Shown here one piece after another: positions 25,836 through 36,653 of a stretch of DNA of 64,000 nt (within the stretch, counting starts at the first letter, position 1; every line of letters starts with the position of its first letter). This DNA is from Enterobacter sp. Cy-643. GTDB taxonomy: Bacteria; Pseudomonadota; Gammaproteobacteria; Enterobacterales; Enterobacteriaceae. A program made the translations under genes and the position numbers. The notes beneath the pieces were generated by a model. The model was not told where the DNA came from. It saw nothing but the letters and a program-made list of their open reading frames with translations, and ran no database searches. The stretch is taken from positions 496,001 to 560,000 of the forward strand of contig NZ_VWWV01000003.1 of assembly GCF_011752815.1 (NCBI RefSeq), written 5' to 3'.

Positions 25836-26726
25836 ATGAGTCAGTCAGATATTGATTCACAGCCGCCGTTCGGCATCGGCCTTGCCCCCTGGCTGCGCAT
25901 GAAGCAGGAGGGGATGACGGACAACGAAAGCCGCATCGTCGACTGGTTGTTGAAGCCCGGCAATCTGAGCGATGCCCCGGCCATTAAAGACGTTGCCGAA
26001 TCCCTTGCGGTGTCGGAAGCGATGATCGTTAAAGTCTCGAAGCTGCTGGGGTTCAGCGGCTTCCGTAACCTGCGCAGCGCGCTGGTCACCTACTTTTCCG
26101 AGTCAGAGCAGGTATTGCCCACCGAGCTTGCCTTCGACGAAGCGCCGCAGGATGTGGTCAATAAGGTGTTTAACATTACCCTGCGCACCATCATGGAAGG
26201 GCAGTCGATCGTCAACGTGGACGAAATCCACCGCGCGGCGCGCTACTTCGCGAAGGCAAAACAGCGGGATTTGTACGGCGTTGGCGGCTCAAACGCCATT
26301 TGTAACGACATCCAGCACAAGTTTTTGCGCATCGGCGTGCGCTGCCAGGCTTACCAGGATGCCCACATCATGATGATGTCGGCCTCGCTGCTAAAAGAAG
26401 GCGATGTGGTACTGGTGGTGTCCCATTCGGGGCGCACCGGTGATTTAAAAGCAGCGGTTGAGCTGGCGAAAAAGAACGGCGCAAAAATAATTTGTATTAC
26501 TCATAGCTATCATTCACCGATTGCCCGGCTGGCTGACTTTATTATTTGTTCACCGGCGCCCGAGACACCTTTATTGGGCCGAAACGCCTCGGCACGTATA
26601 TTACAATTAACGTTACTCGATGCATTTTTTGTTTCAGTCGCACAGCAAAATATTGAACAGGCAACATTAAACATGCAAAAAACCGGCGCAATTGTGGATT
26701 TCTTTTCCCCAGGCGCGTTGAAATAA
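25836..26726 (+). CDS. rpiR: RpiR (AlsR), repressor of rpiB and the allose operon
   Basis: A 296-residue RpiR regulator with an N-terminal HTH (AIKDVAESLAVSEAMIVKVS region) and a C-terminal SIS domain (VGGSNAICNDIQHKFLRIG; VVLVVSHSGRTGDLK), which binds the inducing phosphosugar. Length and sequence match E. coli RpiR. The ATG at 25836 follows ACAGG; an in-frame upstream ATG at 25758 would add 26 unrelated residues. It is followed 55 bp later by alsB. Confidence 0.94.
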   Translation: MSQSDIDSQPPFGIGLAPWLRMKQEGMTDNESRIVDWLLKPGNLSDAPAIKDVAESLAVSEAMIVKVSKLLGFSGFRNLRSALVTYFSESEQVLPTELAFDEAPQDVVNKVFNITLRTIMEGQSIVNVDEIHRAARYFAKAKQRDLYGVGGSNAICNDIQHKFLRIGVRCQAYQDAHIMMMSASLLKEGDVVLVVSHSGRTGDLKAAVELAKKNGAKIICITHSYHSPIARLADFIICSPAPETPLLGRNASARILQLTLLDAFFVSVAQQNIEQATLNMQKTGAIVDFFSPGALK

Positions 26727-26731
26727 AAAAG

Positions 26732-26753
26732 AGATCCCGCCTCAGCGGGATCT
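26732..26753. terminator. Hairpin between rpiR and alsB
   Basis: AGATCCCGC (26732-26740) pairs perfectly with GCGGGATCT (26745-26753) over a 4-nt loop. The A-run lies on the left and no T-run follows on the plus strand, so it more likely stabilises or attenuates rpiR-alsB mRNA than fully terminates it. It may be a terminator on the minus strand. Confidence 0.55.
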
Positions 26754-26781
26754 GACTGTACCCTACACTGAGAATATTATT

Positions 26782-27717
26782 ATGAATAAATATCTGAAAA
26801 TATTCAGCGGCGCTGCTATGGGCCTGATGTTATCCACCAGCGCTTTTGCGGCTGCCGATTATGCGGTGGTATTAAAAACATTATCCAATCCTTATTGGGT
26901 GGATATGAAAAAAGGTATTGAAGATGAAGCCAAAACCCTGGGCGTTAGCGTAGATATTTTTGCTTCACCTTCGGAGGGGGATTTCCAGTCGCAATTACAG
27001 CTTTTTGAAGATTTAACCAATAAGAAATACAAAGGCATCGCTTTTGCGCCGCTCTCTTCGGTAAACCTCGTGGTGCCGGTCGCGAATGCCTGGAAAAAAG
27101 GCATTTACCTGGTCAACCTCGATGAAAAAATCGATATGGATAACCTGAAAAAAGCCGGCGGCAACGTCGAAGCCTTTGTCACTACCGATAACGTGGCGGT
27201 CGGCGCGAAGGGTGCAGGCTTCATCATTGATAAGCTCGGTGCCGCAGGCGGCGACGTGGCCATCATCGAAGGCAAAGCCGGGAACGCCTCCGGCGAAGCC
27301 CGCCGCGTGGGTGCCAGCGATGCGTTTAAGAAAGCCAGCCAGATCAAACTGGTTGCCAGCCAGCCCGCCGACTGGGATCGCATCAAGGCGCTCGATGTAG
27401 CCACCAACGTGCTGCAGCGTAACCCTAACCTGAAAGCCTTCTACTGCGCGAACGACACCATGGCAATGGGCGCCGCTCAGGCGGTGGCCAACGCCGGGAA
27501 GACCGGGAAAATACTGGTTGTCGGCACCGACGGCATCCCGGAGGCCCGTAAGATGGTAGCTGACGGACAGATGACCGCCACCGTGGCACAGAATCCGGCA
27601 GATATCGGCGCAACGGGCCTGAAGCTGCTGGTCGATGCGGCGAAAACCGGCAAGGTGATTGCGCTGGACAAGTCCCCGCAGTTTAGCCTGGTGGATTCGG
27701 TGCTGGTGACGAAATAA
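26782..27717 (+). CDS. alsB: AlsB, periplasmic D-allose-binding protein
   Basis: A 311-residue substrate-binding protein with a signal peptide ending SAFAAA. It captures D-allose and delivers it to AlsAC. The fold is that of the ribose-binding family, with VVLKTLSNPYWVDMKKGIED near the N-terminus and VVGTDGIPEARKMV in the second lobe. It is nearly identical in length and layout to the E. coli protein. A large palindromic repeat cluster separates it from alsA. Confidence 0.96.
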   Translation: MNKYLKIFSGAAMGLMLSTSAFAAADYAVVLKTLSNPYWVDMKKGIEDEAKTLGVSVDIFASPSEGDFQSQLQLFEDLTNKKYKGIAFAPLSSVNLVVPVANAWKKGIYLVNLDEKIDMDNLKKAGGNVEAFVTTDNVAVGAKGAGFIIDKLGAAGGDVAIIEGKAGNASGEARRVGASDAFKKASQIKLVASQPADWDRIKALDVATNVLQRNPNLKAFYCANDTMAMGAAQAVANAGKTGKILVVGTDGIPEARKMVADGQMTATVAQNPADIGATGLKLLVDAAKTGKVIALDKSPQFSLVDSVLVTK

Positions 27718-27738
27718 TTAAGGTTTGAGTGGCTTTAT

Positions 27739-28008
27739 CCCCTCACCCCAGCCCTCTCCCCAAAGGGGAGAGGGAGAAAGAAGGCGTGCCCCTCTCCCTC
27801 AGTGAGAAGGAAAAAAAGGGGTGGCTCTCTCCCGCAGGGAGTAAGTGAAAAAACGGAGCCTTCGCCCACGGGCAAAGGTGCAAAAAGAGTACTAAAAGAA
27901 AAGCAGTGGCAGCAGTTATGCCCTCTCCCTTCCGGGGCGAGAGAGAAAACCAACACCCGCTCGGTACCGTCCCCTCTCCCCCGTGGGGAGAGGGTTAGGG
28001 TGAGGGGA
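27739..28008. repeat. BIME-like palindromic repeat cluster 4 (alsB-alsA)
   Basis: Several complete and degraded units of the CCCTCACCC/GGGAGAGGG element fill the 320-bp gap inside the als operon. The outer units face each other: CCCCTCACCCCAGCCCTCTC at the left and GAGAGGGTTAGGGTGAGGGG at the right. Placement after a binding-protein gene resembles the REP sites after malE, which raise upstream mRNA stability. Confidence 0.87.
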
Positions 28009-28038
28009 AACCTTCGCTAAAAATGATTGAGGCTCGTC

Positions 28039-29571
28039 ATGGTCACGCCATATATTGCAATGGCGGGGATCGGCAAATCCTTTGGTCCGGTTCACGCATT
28101 AAAATCGGTTGATTTAACAATATTTCCCGGCGAAATTCATGCGCTGCTCGGGGAAAACGGTGCAGGTAAATCAACCCTGATGAAAGTCCTGTCGGGTATT
28201 CACGAACCGACCAAAGGCACCATTACGATTAATGACGTTAATTATGAAAAACTTGATCATAAATTAGCGGCACAGCTCGGCATTGGGATTATTTATCAAG
28301 AACTCAGCGTTATTGATGAATTAACAGTTTTAGAAAATCTTTATATTGGCCGTCATACCACTAAAAAAGTCTTCGGGATTAATATTGTTGACTGGAAAGA
28401 GATGCGTATTCGCGCCGCGATGATGCTTTTACGTGTCGGCTTAAAAGTGGATCTCGATGAAAAGGTGGGTAATTTATCCATCAGTCACAAGCAAATGTTA
28501 GAAATTGCCAAAACATTAATGCTGGACGCCAAAGTCATTATTATGGATGAACCCACCTCTTCGTTAACCAATAAAGAAGTGGATTATCTTTTTCTCATCA
28601 TGAACCAGCTGCGGAAAGAAGGCACGGCGATGGTGTACATCTCCCATAAGCTCGCCGAAATCCGCCGCATCTGCGACCGCTACACGGTAATGAAAGACGG
28701 CAGCAGCGTCTGCAGCGGCCTGGTCAGCGACGTCTCCAACGATGACATTGTGCGCCTGATGGTTGGCCGCGAGCTGCAAAACCGCTTTAGCGCGATGAAA
28801 GAGAGCGCCGGGAACGTGGAGCCTGACGTGGTGTTTGAAGTGAAGAACGTCAGCAGCCGCGACCGCAAAAAAGTGAAAGATATTTCGTTCAGCGTGAACC
28901 GGGGCGAGATCCTGGGCTTCTCCGGCCTCGTCGGCTCCGGGCGTACCGAGCTGATGGACTGCCTGTTCGGCGTGGACAAACGTTCCTCCGGGGAAATTCT
29001 GCTTAACGGTAAAAATATCTCCCCCAGCTCGCCGATGGATGCGCTGAAAAAAGGCATGGGCTACATCACCGAAAGCCGCCGCGATAACGGCTTTTTCGCC
29101 AACTTCTCCATCGCGCAGAACATGGCCGTCAGCCAGAGTCTCAAGCGCGGCGGTTATAAAGGCGCGATGGGCCTGTTTAACGAAGCCGAGGAGCGCCAGA
29201 CTGCCGAAGCCCAGCGCCAGCTGCTGGCGCTGAAGTGCCACAGCGTTGACCAGAACATCACCGAGCTTTCGGGCGGCAATCAGCAGAAGGTGCTGATTTC
29301 TAAATGGCTGTGCTGCAACCCGGAAGTGATCATTTTCGATGAGCCTACCCGCGGCATCGACGTCGGCGCGAAGGCCGAAATTTACAAAGTGATGCGCCAG
29401 CTGGCGGATGACGGAAAAGTCATCCTGATGGTGTCGTCTGAGCTTCCCGAAATTATCGCCGTCTGCGACCGCATTGCCGTGTTCTGCGAAGGGCGACTGA
29501 CGCAAATCCTGACCAATCGCGACGATATCAGCGAAGAGGAGATTATGGCATGGGCATTACCACAAGAATGA
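28039..29571 (+). CDS. alsA: AlsA, D-allose ABC transporter ATPase
   Basis: A 510-residue tandem ABC ATPase of the sugar CUT2 family. The first domain has Walker [10 protein letters not shown], signature LSISHKQMLEIAKTL and Walker B VIIMDEPTSSL; the second has the degenerate GLVGSGRTE, signature [15 protein letters not shown] and DEPTRGIDVGAK. It powers D-allose import with AlsC. The ATG at 28039 (MVTPYIAMAGIGKSFG) follows GAGG and gives the E. coli length; an upstream ATG at 28027 is less likely. It overlaps alsC by 22 nt. Confidence 0.95.
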   Translation: MVTPYIAMAGIGKSFGPVHALKSVDLTIFPGEIHALLGENGAGKSTLMKVLSGIHEPTKGTITINDVNYEKLDHKLAAQLGIGIIYQELSVIDELTVLENLYIGRHTTKKVFGINIVDWKEMRIRAAMMLLRVGLKVDLDEKVGNLSISHKQMLEIAKTLMLDAKVIIMDEPTSSLTNKEVDYLFLIMNQLRKEGTAMVYISHKLAEIRRICDRYTVMKDGSSVCSGLVSDVSNDDIVRLMVGRELQNRFSAMKESAGNVEPDVVFEVKNVSSRDRKKVKDISFSVNRGEILGFSGLVGSGRTELMDCLFGVDKRSSGEILLNGKNISPSSPMDALKKGMGYITESRRDNGFFANFSIAQNMAVSQSLKRGGYKGAMGLFNEAEERQTAEAQRQLLALKCHSVDQNITELSGGNQQKVLISKWLCCNPEVIIFDEPTRGIDVGAKAEIYKVMRQLADDGKVILMVSSELPEIIAVCDRIAVFCEGRLTQILTNRDDISEEEIMAWALPQE

Positions 29572-30530
29572 AACGCGAAGAAAGCGAAAAAAAACCGTTC
29601 AATTTCGCCCAGTTTTGGGACAAATACGGCACCTTCTTCATCCTCGCGATTATCGTCGCCATCTTCGGCACGCTCTCCGCTGAGTACTTCCTGACGGCCA
29701 GCAACATCAGCGCCATCTTTGTGCAAAGCTCGGTGACGGTGCTTATCGGCATGGGGGAGTTCTTCGCCATTCTGGTGGCGGGGATCGACCTGTCGGTGGG
29801 TGCGATTCTGGCACTTTCCGGCATGGTCACCGCCAAACTGATGCTGGCGGGCGTCGATCCGTTCCTTGCGGCGCTGATTGGCGGCGTGATTGTCGGCGGG
29901 CTGCTGGGGGCGATTAACGGCTGCCTGGTGAACTGGACGGGGCTGCATCCGTTCATCATCACCCTCGGTACCAACGCCATTTTCCGCGGCATCACGCTGG
30001 TTATCTCTGATGCCAACTCGGTGTACGGCTTCTCATTCGACTTCGTGAACTTCTTCGCTGCCACGCCACTCGGCATTCCGGTGCCGGTGATCTTCTCGCT
30101 GATTGTCGCCGGGATACTGTGGTTCCTGACCACCCGCACGCGGCTGGGCCGCAATATTTACGCCCTCGGCGGTAATAAAAACTCGGCGTTCTACTCCGGC
30201 ATCGACGTCAAGTTCCACATGCTGGTGGTGTTCATCATTTCCGGTATCTGCGCCGGGCTGGCGGGCGTGGTCTCAACCGCCCGCCTGGGTGCCGCAGAGC
30301 CGCTGGCAGGCATGGGGTTTGAAACCTACGCCATCGCCAGCGCCATTATCGGTGGCACCAGTTTCTTCGGCGGCAAGGGCCGGATTTTCTCGGTGGTGAT
30401 TGGCGGCCTGATCATCGGCACCATCAACAACGGGCTCAATATTCTCCAGGTACAAACCTATTACCAGTTGGTGGTAATGGGCGGGCTGATCATCGCCGCG
30501 GTGGCCCTGGATCGGTTAATCAGTAAATAA
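29550..30530 (+). CDS. alsC: AlsC, D-allose ABC transporter permease
   Basis: A 326-residue CUT2-family permease with about eight to ten membrane segments. The conserved motif GIDLSVGAILALSGMVTAKL and the ATPase-contact region GRNIYALGGNKNSAFYSGID are intact. It forms the channel with AlsA for D-allose import. Its start lies inside the alsA 3' end. The alsE gene follows after 61 bp. Confidence 0.95.
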   Translation: MGITTRMKREESEKKPFNFAQFWDKYGTFFILAIIVAIFGTLSAEYFLTASNISAIFVQSSVTVLIGMGEFFAILVAGIDLSVGAILALSGMVTAKLMLAGVDPFLAALIGGVIVGGLLGAINGCLVNWTGLHPFIITLGTNAIFRGITLVISDANSVYGFSFDFVNFFAATPLGIPVPVIFSLIVAGILWFLTTRTRLGRNIYALGGNKNSAFYSGIDVKFHMLVVFIISGICAGLAGVVSTARLGAAEPLAGMGFETYAIASAIIGGTSFFGGKGRIFSVVIGGLIIGTINNGLNILQVQTYYQLVVMGGLIIAAVALDRLISK

Positions 30531-30591
30531 GAACGGCAGATGCGTTGGCTGCACCCGCTGTCAGAAATCCATAGAATTACAGGAGCTTGTA

Positions 30592-31287
30592 ATGAAAATT
30601 TCCCCCTCGTTGATGTGCATGGATCTGGCAAAATTCCAGGAACAGATTGCGTTTATCGACCTGCACGCGGACTACTTCCATATCGACATCATGGACGGTC
30701 ACTTTGTGCCGAACCTGACGCTGTCCCCGTTCTTCGTCGGCCAGGTCAGGAAGCTTGCCAGCAAGCCGCTGGATTGCCATTTGATGGTCACCCGCCCGCA
30801 GGATTACATCGTCCCGCTGGCGGAGGCCGGGGCGGACATTATCACCCTGCACCCGGAAACCATTAACGGCCAGGCCTTTCGCCTCATCGAAGAAATTCGC
30901 CGCCACGGCATGAAAGTTGGCCTGATTTTGAACCCGGAAACGCCGGTCGAGGCAATGAAGTACTACATTCATAAGGCGGACAAGGTGACGGTAATGACCG
31001 TTGACCCGGGGTTTGCCGGCCAGCCGTTTATCCCGGAAATGCTGGACAAAGTGGCCGAGCTGAAAGCCTGGCGCGAGCGCGAAGGGCTGAGCTACGAGAT
31101 TGAAATTGACGGTTCCTGCAACGCGGCAACCTATGAACGACTCATGGCCGCCGGGGCAGATGTGTTTATCGTCGGCACTTCCGGGCTGTTTAACCACGCC
31201 CGGGACATCGACGAGGCCTGGCAGGTGATGAGCGAGCAGATCCTGGCGGCCAAAGACGAGGTTATGCCCCATGCCAAAACCGCTTAA
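30592..31287 (+). CDS. alsE: AlsE, D-allulose-6-phosphate 3-epimerase
   Basis: A 231-residue TIM-barrel epimerase related to ribulose-phosphate 3-epimerase. It converts D-allulose 6-phosphate to D-fructose 6-phosphate. Motifs are [24 protein letters not shown] with metal-binding His and Asp, CHLMV, and [17 protein letters not shown]; the phosphate loop is FIVGTSGLF. Length equals the E. coli protein. It overlaps alsK by 17 nt. Confidence 0.95.
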   Translation: MKISPSLMCMDLAKFQEQIAFIDLHADYFHIDIMDGHFVPNLTLSPFFVGQVRKLASKPLDCHLMVTRPQDYIVPLAEAGADIITLHPETINGQAFRLIEEIRRHGMKVGLILNPETPVEAMKYYIHKADKVTVMTVDPGFAGQPFIPEMLDKVAELKAWREREGLSYEIEIDGSCNAATYERLMAAGADVFIVGTSGLFNHARDIDEAWQVMSEQILAAKDEVMPHAKTA

Positions 31288-32215
31288 CGTGGTGGCCGGA
31301 GTGGATATGGGCGCCACCCATATCCGCCTGTGTTTACAGGACGAATCCGGCACGGTGCTGCACTGTGAAAAACAGCGCACGGCAGACATTATCGCAGGGG
31401 GCGTGGTCTGCGGGATCGCCCATCTGTTAAACGACCGGTTAGAACGCCTTAACGCCCGCTGCCGCGGCATGGTGATGGGGTTCCCGGCGCTGGTAGGCAA
31501 AGACAAGCGCACGATAATTTCCACGCCGAATTTGCCGCTTTCCGCGCTGGAACTGAACGAGCTGGCAGGTAAGCTGGAGGATGCTCTCGGCTGCCCGGTC
31601 GAGTTTTCCCGGGATGTAAACCTGCAGCTCTCTTTCGACGTCGCGCAAAACGGCCTGCAGCATCAACAGGTGCTTGGCGCTTACCTTGGCACCGGTATGG
31701 GCTTTGCCGTCTGGCTGAACGGCGCCCCCTGGATCGGTGCCCACGGCGTTGCCGGGGAACTGGGCCATATTCCTCAGGGCGATATGCACCTGACCTGCGG
31801 CTGCGGTAATGCAGGCTGCCTGGAGACGGTGTGCTCGGGGATTGCCCTGAAACGCTGGTACGACGCCAGCCCGAAAACGTATGAAATTGGCGAGCTGTTT
31901 ACCTTTGCCGCGCGGGAGCCGTTTGTCGCCGCCCTCCTCGACCACGCGGCGCGCGCCATCGCTACCAGCATCAACCTTTTCGACCCGGATGCAGTGATCC
32001 TCGGCGGCGGCGTGATGGACATGGTCGATTTTCCGCGTGAGGCGCTGGTGGCACAGACAAAACGCTATCTGCGCCGCCCGTTGCCGCATGATGCCGTGCG
32101 CTTTATCGACGCATCTTCCTCGGCCTTCAATGGCGCTCAGGGTGCGGCTACGCTTGCCCGCGCCTGTTTCCTGCCCGCGCTTTACGTAGCGCCTCAGCAA
32201 GCTGCGCTCGGGTAA
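31271..32215 (+). CDS. alsK: AlsK, D-allose kinase (ROK family)
   Basis: A 314-residue ROK-family sugar kinase that phosphorylates D-allose. The ATP phosphate loop is [14 protein letters not shown], the catalytic Asp lies in [10 protein letters not shown], and the ROK zinc cluster is visible as [10 protein letters not shown] with the preceding GELGHIP histidine. It ends the als operon. Its last 68 bp overlap the 3' end of the convergent hybrid kinase gene. Confidence 0.93.
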   Translation: MPKPLNVVAGVDMGATHIRLCLQDESGTVLHCEKQRTADIIAGGVVCGIAHLLNDRLERLNARCRGMVMGFPALVGKDKRTIISTPNLPLSALELNELAGKLEDALGCPVEFSRDVNLQLSFDVAQNGLQHQQVLGAYLGTGMGFAVWLNGAPWIGAHGVAGELGHIPQGDMHLTCGCGNAGCLETVCSGIALKRWYDASPKTYEIGELFTFAAREPFVAALLDHAARAIATSINLFDPDAVILGGGVMDMVDFPREALVAQTKRYLRRPLPHDAVRFIDASSSAFNGAQGAATLARACFLPALYVAPQQAALG

Positions 32216-34730
32216 AGGGCTTACGCAGCAGCTCCACATCGGGCAGGTGCTGTTCGCTGCGGCGAAGGTCCTGCCCGCTGATCAGCAGCAAATCCAGGTG
32301 AGGATGATGGCGGCGAGCCTGCTGCAGCACATCCGCGCCGCTTAGCTCGCCGGGCAGCATCAGGTCGCTGATCGCGAGGCCGATGTCCGGTACCTCAGCC
32401 ATTAACTCCAGCGCCTGCTGGCTGTCGCTGGCTTCCAGCGTCAGGTAACCCAGCTCGTGCAGCTGTTCGCACAGCGTCTGACGCACGTCCGGCTCGTCTT
32501 CGAGCACCAGCACCAGCTGGTCGGCGATATCAGCCTGTTCACCGGCCAGCGGCAAGGCTTCCGGCTGCACCTCCGCAGAAGCACGAGGCAGCTGCAGTCG
32601 GACCCGAGTCCCTTTGCCGGGCTCGCTTTCAATCTGCACGCGTCCGCCGGACTGGCGCACAAAGCCATACACCATCGACAGCCCCAGCCCGCTGCCGCTC
32701 CCGGTCTGTTTGGTGGTAAAGAACGGCTCAAACACCTGCGCTTTTACGTCGTCCGTCATGCCGTGGCCAGTGTCGGCCACTTCAATCACCACCATATCCT
32801 GTTTGCGCCCTTCGCCACGCACCACGCGCTGGTTCCAGGTACGGATCTTAATTTCCCCGCTGCGGCCTTCCATCGCGTCCCTGGCGTTCATCACCAGGTT
32901 GATGATCGCGTTCTCCAGCTGGTTGACGTCTATCCACGCGGGCCAGGCGGGCTGCTGGGCTTCTACGGTAAGCGTGAGGTGGGCGGGCAAAGAGTGGCGC
33001 ATCAGCGGGTCGAGGTTTTCCAGCAGGCTTTTCATCGCCACCGCCCGAGGATGCAGCGATTGCTTACGGGAAAAGGCAAGCAGCCGCTGGGTAAGCTGCG
33101 CCCCGCGCTCGGCGGCCTTAAGCGCGCGCTGAATGCGCACGGCGTCCGGTGAGTCTGTCGCGGTCAGCTCCAGGCTGCCGATGATCACCGCCAGCAGGTT
33201 ATTAAAGTCGTGCGCCAGGCCACCGGTGAGCTGCCCCACCGCCTTCATTTTCTGGCTGTGCACCAGCGCCTCTTCCAGCGCCTTGCGCTCGCTGCGCTCC
33301 AGCACCACGTTCACCATGCCCCGCCCCGGCACCGGACTAAAGCGCAGTTCGATGGTGCGTCCGTCCGCCAGCCTCAGTTCCTGCGGCTTCGGCAGAGGCC
33401 GGGAGAGATTCCCCAGCATATGCTCCTGCAGCGGCGTGACCTGCTTGAGCAGCCCAAGATAGTGCTGGCCACGCTGCAAGCGCTGCGGATCCAGCCCCAG
33501 CAGCAGCGGGTACTGTTGGTTCCAGACCACCAGGAAACCGTCGCTGTCGAACAGCGCAAAGCCATCACGCATGGCGTGGAAGGTGGTTTCCAGCAGGGTG
33601 CTTTTCTCCTTCAGCAGGCGGGAGGTGTGCTCCAGCGACGCCGTATTGCGGGCAAAGACGTTAAACGCCCTGGCCAGTTCACCCAGCTCATCGCGCCGCT
33701 GCTGGGCGGGCACGCTGACCTCTTTTTCACCCTTCGCCAGCCGCGTCATCGCCTGGGAAATGGCCGTTAAGTTAGAGCCCAGGTTGCGGTAGATATACAG
33801 CCCGGCAAAGCCGGTGATCACCAGCGCCAGCAGGGCGAACAGGCCGATAAAGGCGATAATGGACTGTAAATCCCGGTGGCTTTGCTGGCTGCGCTGTCGG
33901 GATTCTTCCCCGACTTTTTGCACGTACAGGTTGATGTCCTGATTCAGAAAAGCCACCAGCGCTTTGATATGATACATGTGCCAGGCGATGCCCAGGTCAC
34001 TCTCCTCAAGCTGGGCGGAGAGCGGTGGCAGCTGCTGCAGGCCGCTTCTGAACTGCTGCAAAATACTGTCCGCCAGCGGCGACGGCGCTCGTTCGGGCAA
34101 AAGCCGCATCACTTCGCTCAGCTGGCGTACCGCTGGCCTCGGCGAGGAAGACTGAATCGCCACCAGCATCAGGCGATCCATTTCTTTGAGCAGCGCGGCA
34201 TCCGGCACGTTCAGCCCTTCGCGCGCGTTGACCTCCTGTAAGTGCTCAAGATAGCTCTGGTTCTGGTACAGGGCGCTTAGCAGCAGGTTGCGCTGCAAGT
34301 GGCGGCGGTGCCCCATCACCAGCATGTTGGTAACGCTGCTTTCCAGCTCGTTGCTGCGGTCAATTATCCGGCTGACCAGCTGCGGTTCACGCCGGGCCAG
34401 CGGCGCGGTGGCCAGATGAGAAAGCGAGTTTTGCAGCGAAAGCTGGGTCTGTTTCAGGCTTGCCGCTTCGCTCTGGTATTCCAGCGCGCCGACGACCTGA
34501 GAAAGCCTGACCGCCGCCGTCGCCACGTTGGAGGTGTCACGCGCCAGCTCCATGCTGCCGGACATGTCGAGCAGCGTTTGCCCCTGCACCTGTTCCTGGA
34601 GGCGGCTGGCGTGTTGAAAGCCGAGCACCGCCACGCCGCAGACCATCAGCGTGACCGCCACTACCAGCAGGTTGAAAAACAGCAGGCGGCCACGGGCGCT
34701 GGCGAAGAAGGACGGACGAGGCTGGGTCAT
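32148..34730 (-). CDS. Hybrid sensor histidine kinase with receiver domain
   Basis: An 860-residue inner-membrane hybrid kinase. It has a membrane segment at about 17-38, a long helical periplasmic sensor (about 40-288), a second membrane segment (about 290-312), HAMP (about 313-365), a PAS-like domain (about 380-480), HisKA with the phospho-histidine H507 in LAHDFNN, HATPase with [12 protein letters not shown], and a receiver domain with D789 in SDLMLPG and K837 in LLRKPF. There is no C-terminal HPt domain, so any onward transfer would need one elsewhere, or the receiver is inhibitory. It lies beside a sugar ABC transporter and is paired by position with the OmpR-type regulator at 41.5 kb. 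The signal is probably a sugar. Confidence 0.9.
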   Translation of the reverse strand: MTQPRPSFFASARGRLLFFNLLVVAVTLMVCGVAVLGFQHASRLQEQVQGQTLLDMSGSMELARDTSNVATAAVRLSQVVGALEYQSEAASLKQTQLSLQNSLSHLATAPLARREPQLVSRIIDRSNELESSVTNMLVMGHRRHLQRNLLLSALYQNQSYLEHLQEVNAREGLNVPDAALLKEMDRLMLVAIQSSSPRPAVRQLSEVMRLLPERAPSPLADSILQQFRSGLQQLPPLSAQLEESDLGIAWHMYHIKALVAFLNQDINLYVQKVGEESRQRSQQSHRDLQSIIAFIGLFALLALVITGFAGLYIYRNLGSNLTAISQAMTRLAKGEKEVSVPAQQRRDELGELARAFNVFARNTASLEHTSRLLKEKSTLLETTFHAMRDGFALFDSDGFLVVWNQQYPLLLGLDPQRLQRGQHYLGLLKQVTPLQEHMLGNLSRPLPKPQELRLADGRTIELRFSPVPGRGMVNVVLERSERKALEEALVHSQKMKAVGQLTGGLAHDFNNLLAVIIGSLELTATDSPDAVRIQRALKAAERGAQLTQRLLAFSRKQSLHPRAVAMKSLLENLDPLMRHSLPAHLTLTVEAQQPAWPAWIDVNQLENAIINLVMNARDAMEGRSGEIKIRTWNQRVVRGEGRKQDMVVIEVADTGHGMTDDVKAQVFEPFFTTKQTGSGSGLGLSMVYGFVRQSGGRVQIESEPGKGTRVRLQLPRASAEVQPEALPLAGEQADIADQLVLVLEDEPDVRQTLCEQLHELGYLTLEASDSQQALELMAEVPDIGLAISDLMLPGELSGADVLQQARRHHPHLDLLLISGQDLRRSEQHLPDVELLRKPFTRAQLAEALRKARAGNRRGQA

Positions 34731-34753
34731 AGGGGCTCCGTGGTTGTTTTTTT

Positions 34754-34956
34754 CCCCTCACCCTGACCCTCTCCCCAGAGGGGAGAGGGAAAAAAGGGGG
34801 TAACCTCTCCCTAAGTGGCACAGGGAAAAAGGGGATAGCCTCTCCCCGAATGGCATTGGGAAAAAGAGGGCAATCTCTCCTCAATATGGGCGGGGACAAA
34901 GAATAGCGCGCCGCCTTTCCCCCTCTCCCTTTCAGGGAGAGGGCCGGGGTGAGGGT
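34754..34956. repeat. BIME-like palindromic repeat cluster 5
   Basis: Complete outer units facing each other (CCCCTCACCCTGACCCTC at left, GAGAGGGCCGGGGTGAGGG at right) with decayed copies between them. It lies in the divergent gap upstream of the hybrid kinase and of the sugar transporter operon, an unusual place for an element thought to act on mRNA ends. Confidence 0.85.
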
Positions 34957-35013
34957 CACACATTCACTCCAGTTAAGCATTGCACGGATTTTGATAAATA
35001 TTTCCACACCGGG

Positions 35014-35031
35014 AATGTGATCCAGGTTAAC
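35014..35031 (+). promoter_or_regulatory. Possible CRP site upstream of the sugar ABC operon
   Basis: AATGTGATCCAGGTTAAC keeps the strong CRP half-site TGTGAT with a poor second half. Catabolite control of a sugar importer would be expected. This is weak evidence. Confidence 0.3.
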
Positions 35032-35129
35032 TATTCAACTCTATGACAAATATGAACGGCGGCTGACATTTTGCATTTACCGGCGCGTGGTTGACTGGCC
35101 TTATAAATAACCATCACAGGCGCCGCACC

Positions 35130-36653
35130 ATGAGCAGAGTCCCCATTCTGGAAATGCGCAATATTGCCAAGTCTTTTGGCAAATTTTATGCGCTAAAAGG
35201 CGTTGATTTAACGGTCTTTCCCAGTGAAATTCATGCGTTAATGGGCGAGAACGGCGCGGGCAAAAGTACCCTGATGAAGATCCTCGCCGGGGCTTACATC
35301 GCCACCAGCGGCGAAGTGCTGATTGACGGTGAACCCTACGCCATCAAAGGCCCTAAAGATGCCCTCAATGCGGGCATCACGCTGATTTATCAGGAAATGC
35401 AGCTCGCGCCAAACCTTACCGTCGCAGAGAATATTTTCCTCGGCAGCGAACTGGCGCGCGGCGGCCTCGTGCAACGTAAAGAGATGGCGCAGCAGGCGCA
35501 GGCGGTGATTGACCGCCTCGGGGCGCAGTTTAAAGCCACCGACCTCGTGATGAAGCTCACCATTGCCGAGCAGCAGCAGGTTGAGATTGCCCGCGCGCTC
35601 CAGCGCAACAGCCGCATTCTGGTGATGGATGAACCCACCGCCGCCCTCTCCTCTCGCGAAACGCATCGCCTGTTTGAGCTGATTTTCCGCCTGCGCGATG
35701 AAGGCATGGCGATTATCTACATCAGCCACCGCATGGCGGAGATTTATGAGCTTTCTGACCGGGTCAGCGTCCTGCGCGACGGCCAGTATGTCGGCAGCCT
35801 GACGCGCGAAAACCTGAACGCCAGCGAGCTGGTGAAAATGATGGTGGGCCGGCCCCTTAGCGACCTGTTTAACAAAGAGCGCGATATCCCGCTGGGCAGC
35901 CCTCGCCTGAACGTTCATCACCTGACGGACAGCGGCAAAGTGCAGCCGGTGAGCCTGCACGTGCGTTCCGGGGAAATAGTCGGCCTGGCGGGGCTGGTTG
36001 GCGCGGGACGTTCGGAACTGGCGCAGCTGATCTTCGGCGTGCGCAAACCTACGGGCGGATCGATTGAGATCGACGGCGAGCCGGTGACGCTTCACTCACC
36101 ACGCGAGGCGATTCAGCACGGCATTGGCTTCCTGACCGAAAACCGCAAAGAGCAGGGGCTGTTCCTTGAGCTGGCCGCGCAGGACAACATCACCATGGCC
36201 ACGCTGGAGCGTGACGCCCACTTCGGCATGCTCGACCGCAAAAAAGCCCAGACCATTTCCGACGACGCCATCAGCCTGCTGAATATTCGCGTCCCACACG
36301 CGCAGGTTCGCGCCGGGGGTCTGTCCGGCGGCAACCAGCAAAAACTGCTGATTTCCCGCTGGGTTGCCATTGGCCCGCGCATCCTGATCCTCGACGAGCC
36401 TACGCGCGGCGTGGACGTAGGGGCTAAAAGCGAGATTTACCGCATCATGAACCAGCTGGCCCGCCAGGGCGTGGCCATTTTAATGATTTCCAGCGAGCTG
36501 CCCGAAGTAGTGGGCATGAGCGACCGGGTGTATGTCATGCGCGAAGGCAGCATTGCCGGCGAGCTGCTGCGCCACGACATTACGCAAGAAAATATTATGA
36601 CCCTGGCTACCGGCGTGACCGAGGCCCATAAGAAAGAGGTTTCCCATGACTAA
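35130..36653 (+). CDS. Sugar ABC transporter ATPase (RbsA-like, CUT2)
   Basis: A 507-residue tandem ABC ATPase of the ribose/galactose/xylose family. The first half has GENGAGKST and [11 protein letters not shown]; the second has a degenerate GLVGAGRSE and [15 protein letters not shown] with [14 protein letters not shown]. It powers uptake by the adjacent permease and binding protein. The ATG at 35130 ([17 protein letters not shown]) is preferred over the upstream in-frame start at 35091. It overlaps the permease by 8 nt. The substrate is not known; the linked D-lyxose/D-mannose-type isomerase suggests a pentose or aldohexose such as D-lyxose. Confidence 0.9.
   Translation: MSRVPILEMRNIAKSFGKFYALKGVDLTVFPSEIHALMGENGAGKSTLMKILAGAYIATSGEVLIDGEPYAIKGPKDALNAGITLIYQEMQLAPNLTVAENIFLGSELARGGLVQRKEMAQQAQAVIDRLGAQFKATDLVMKLTIAEQQQVEIARALQRNSRILVMDEPTAALSSRETHRLFELIFRLRDEGMAIIYISHRMAEIYELSDRVSVLRDGQYVGSLTRENLNASELVKMMVGRPLSDLFNKERDIPLGSPRLNVHHLTDSGKVQPVSLHVRSGEIVGLAGLVGAGRSELAQLIFGVRKPTGGSIEIDGEPVTLHSPREAIQHGIGFLTENRKEQGLFLELAAQDNITMATLERDAHFGMLDRKKAQTISDDAISLLNIRVPHAQVRAGGLSGGNQQKLLISRWVAIGPRILILDEPTRGVDVGAKSEIYRIMNQLARQGVAILMISSELPEVVGMSDRVYVMREGSIAGELLRHDITQENIMTLATGVTEAHKKEVSHD

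Noticed and set aside
27739-28008. Insertion sequence between alsB and alsA
   Set aside because: No transposase frame, terminal repeats or target duplication; the DNA consists of palindromic units shared with other clusters.
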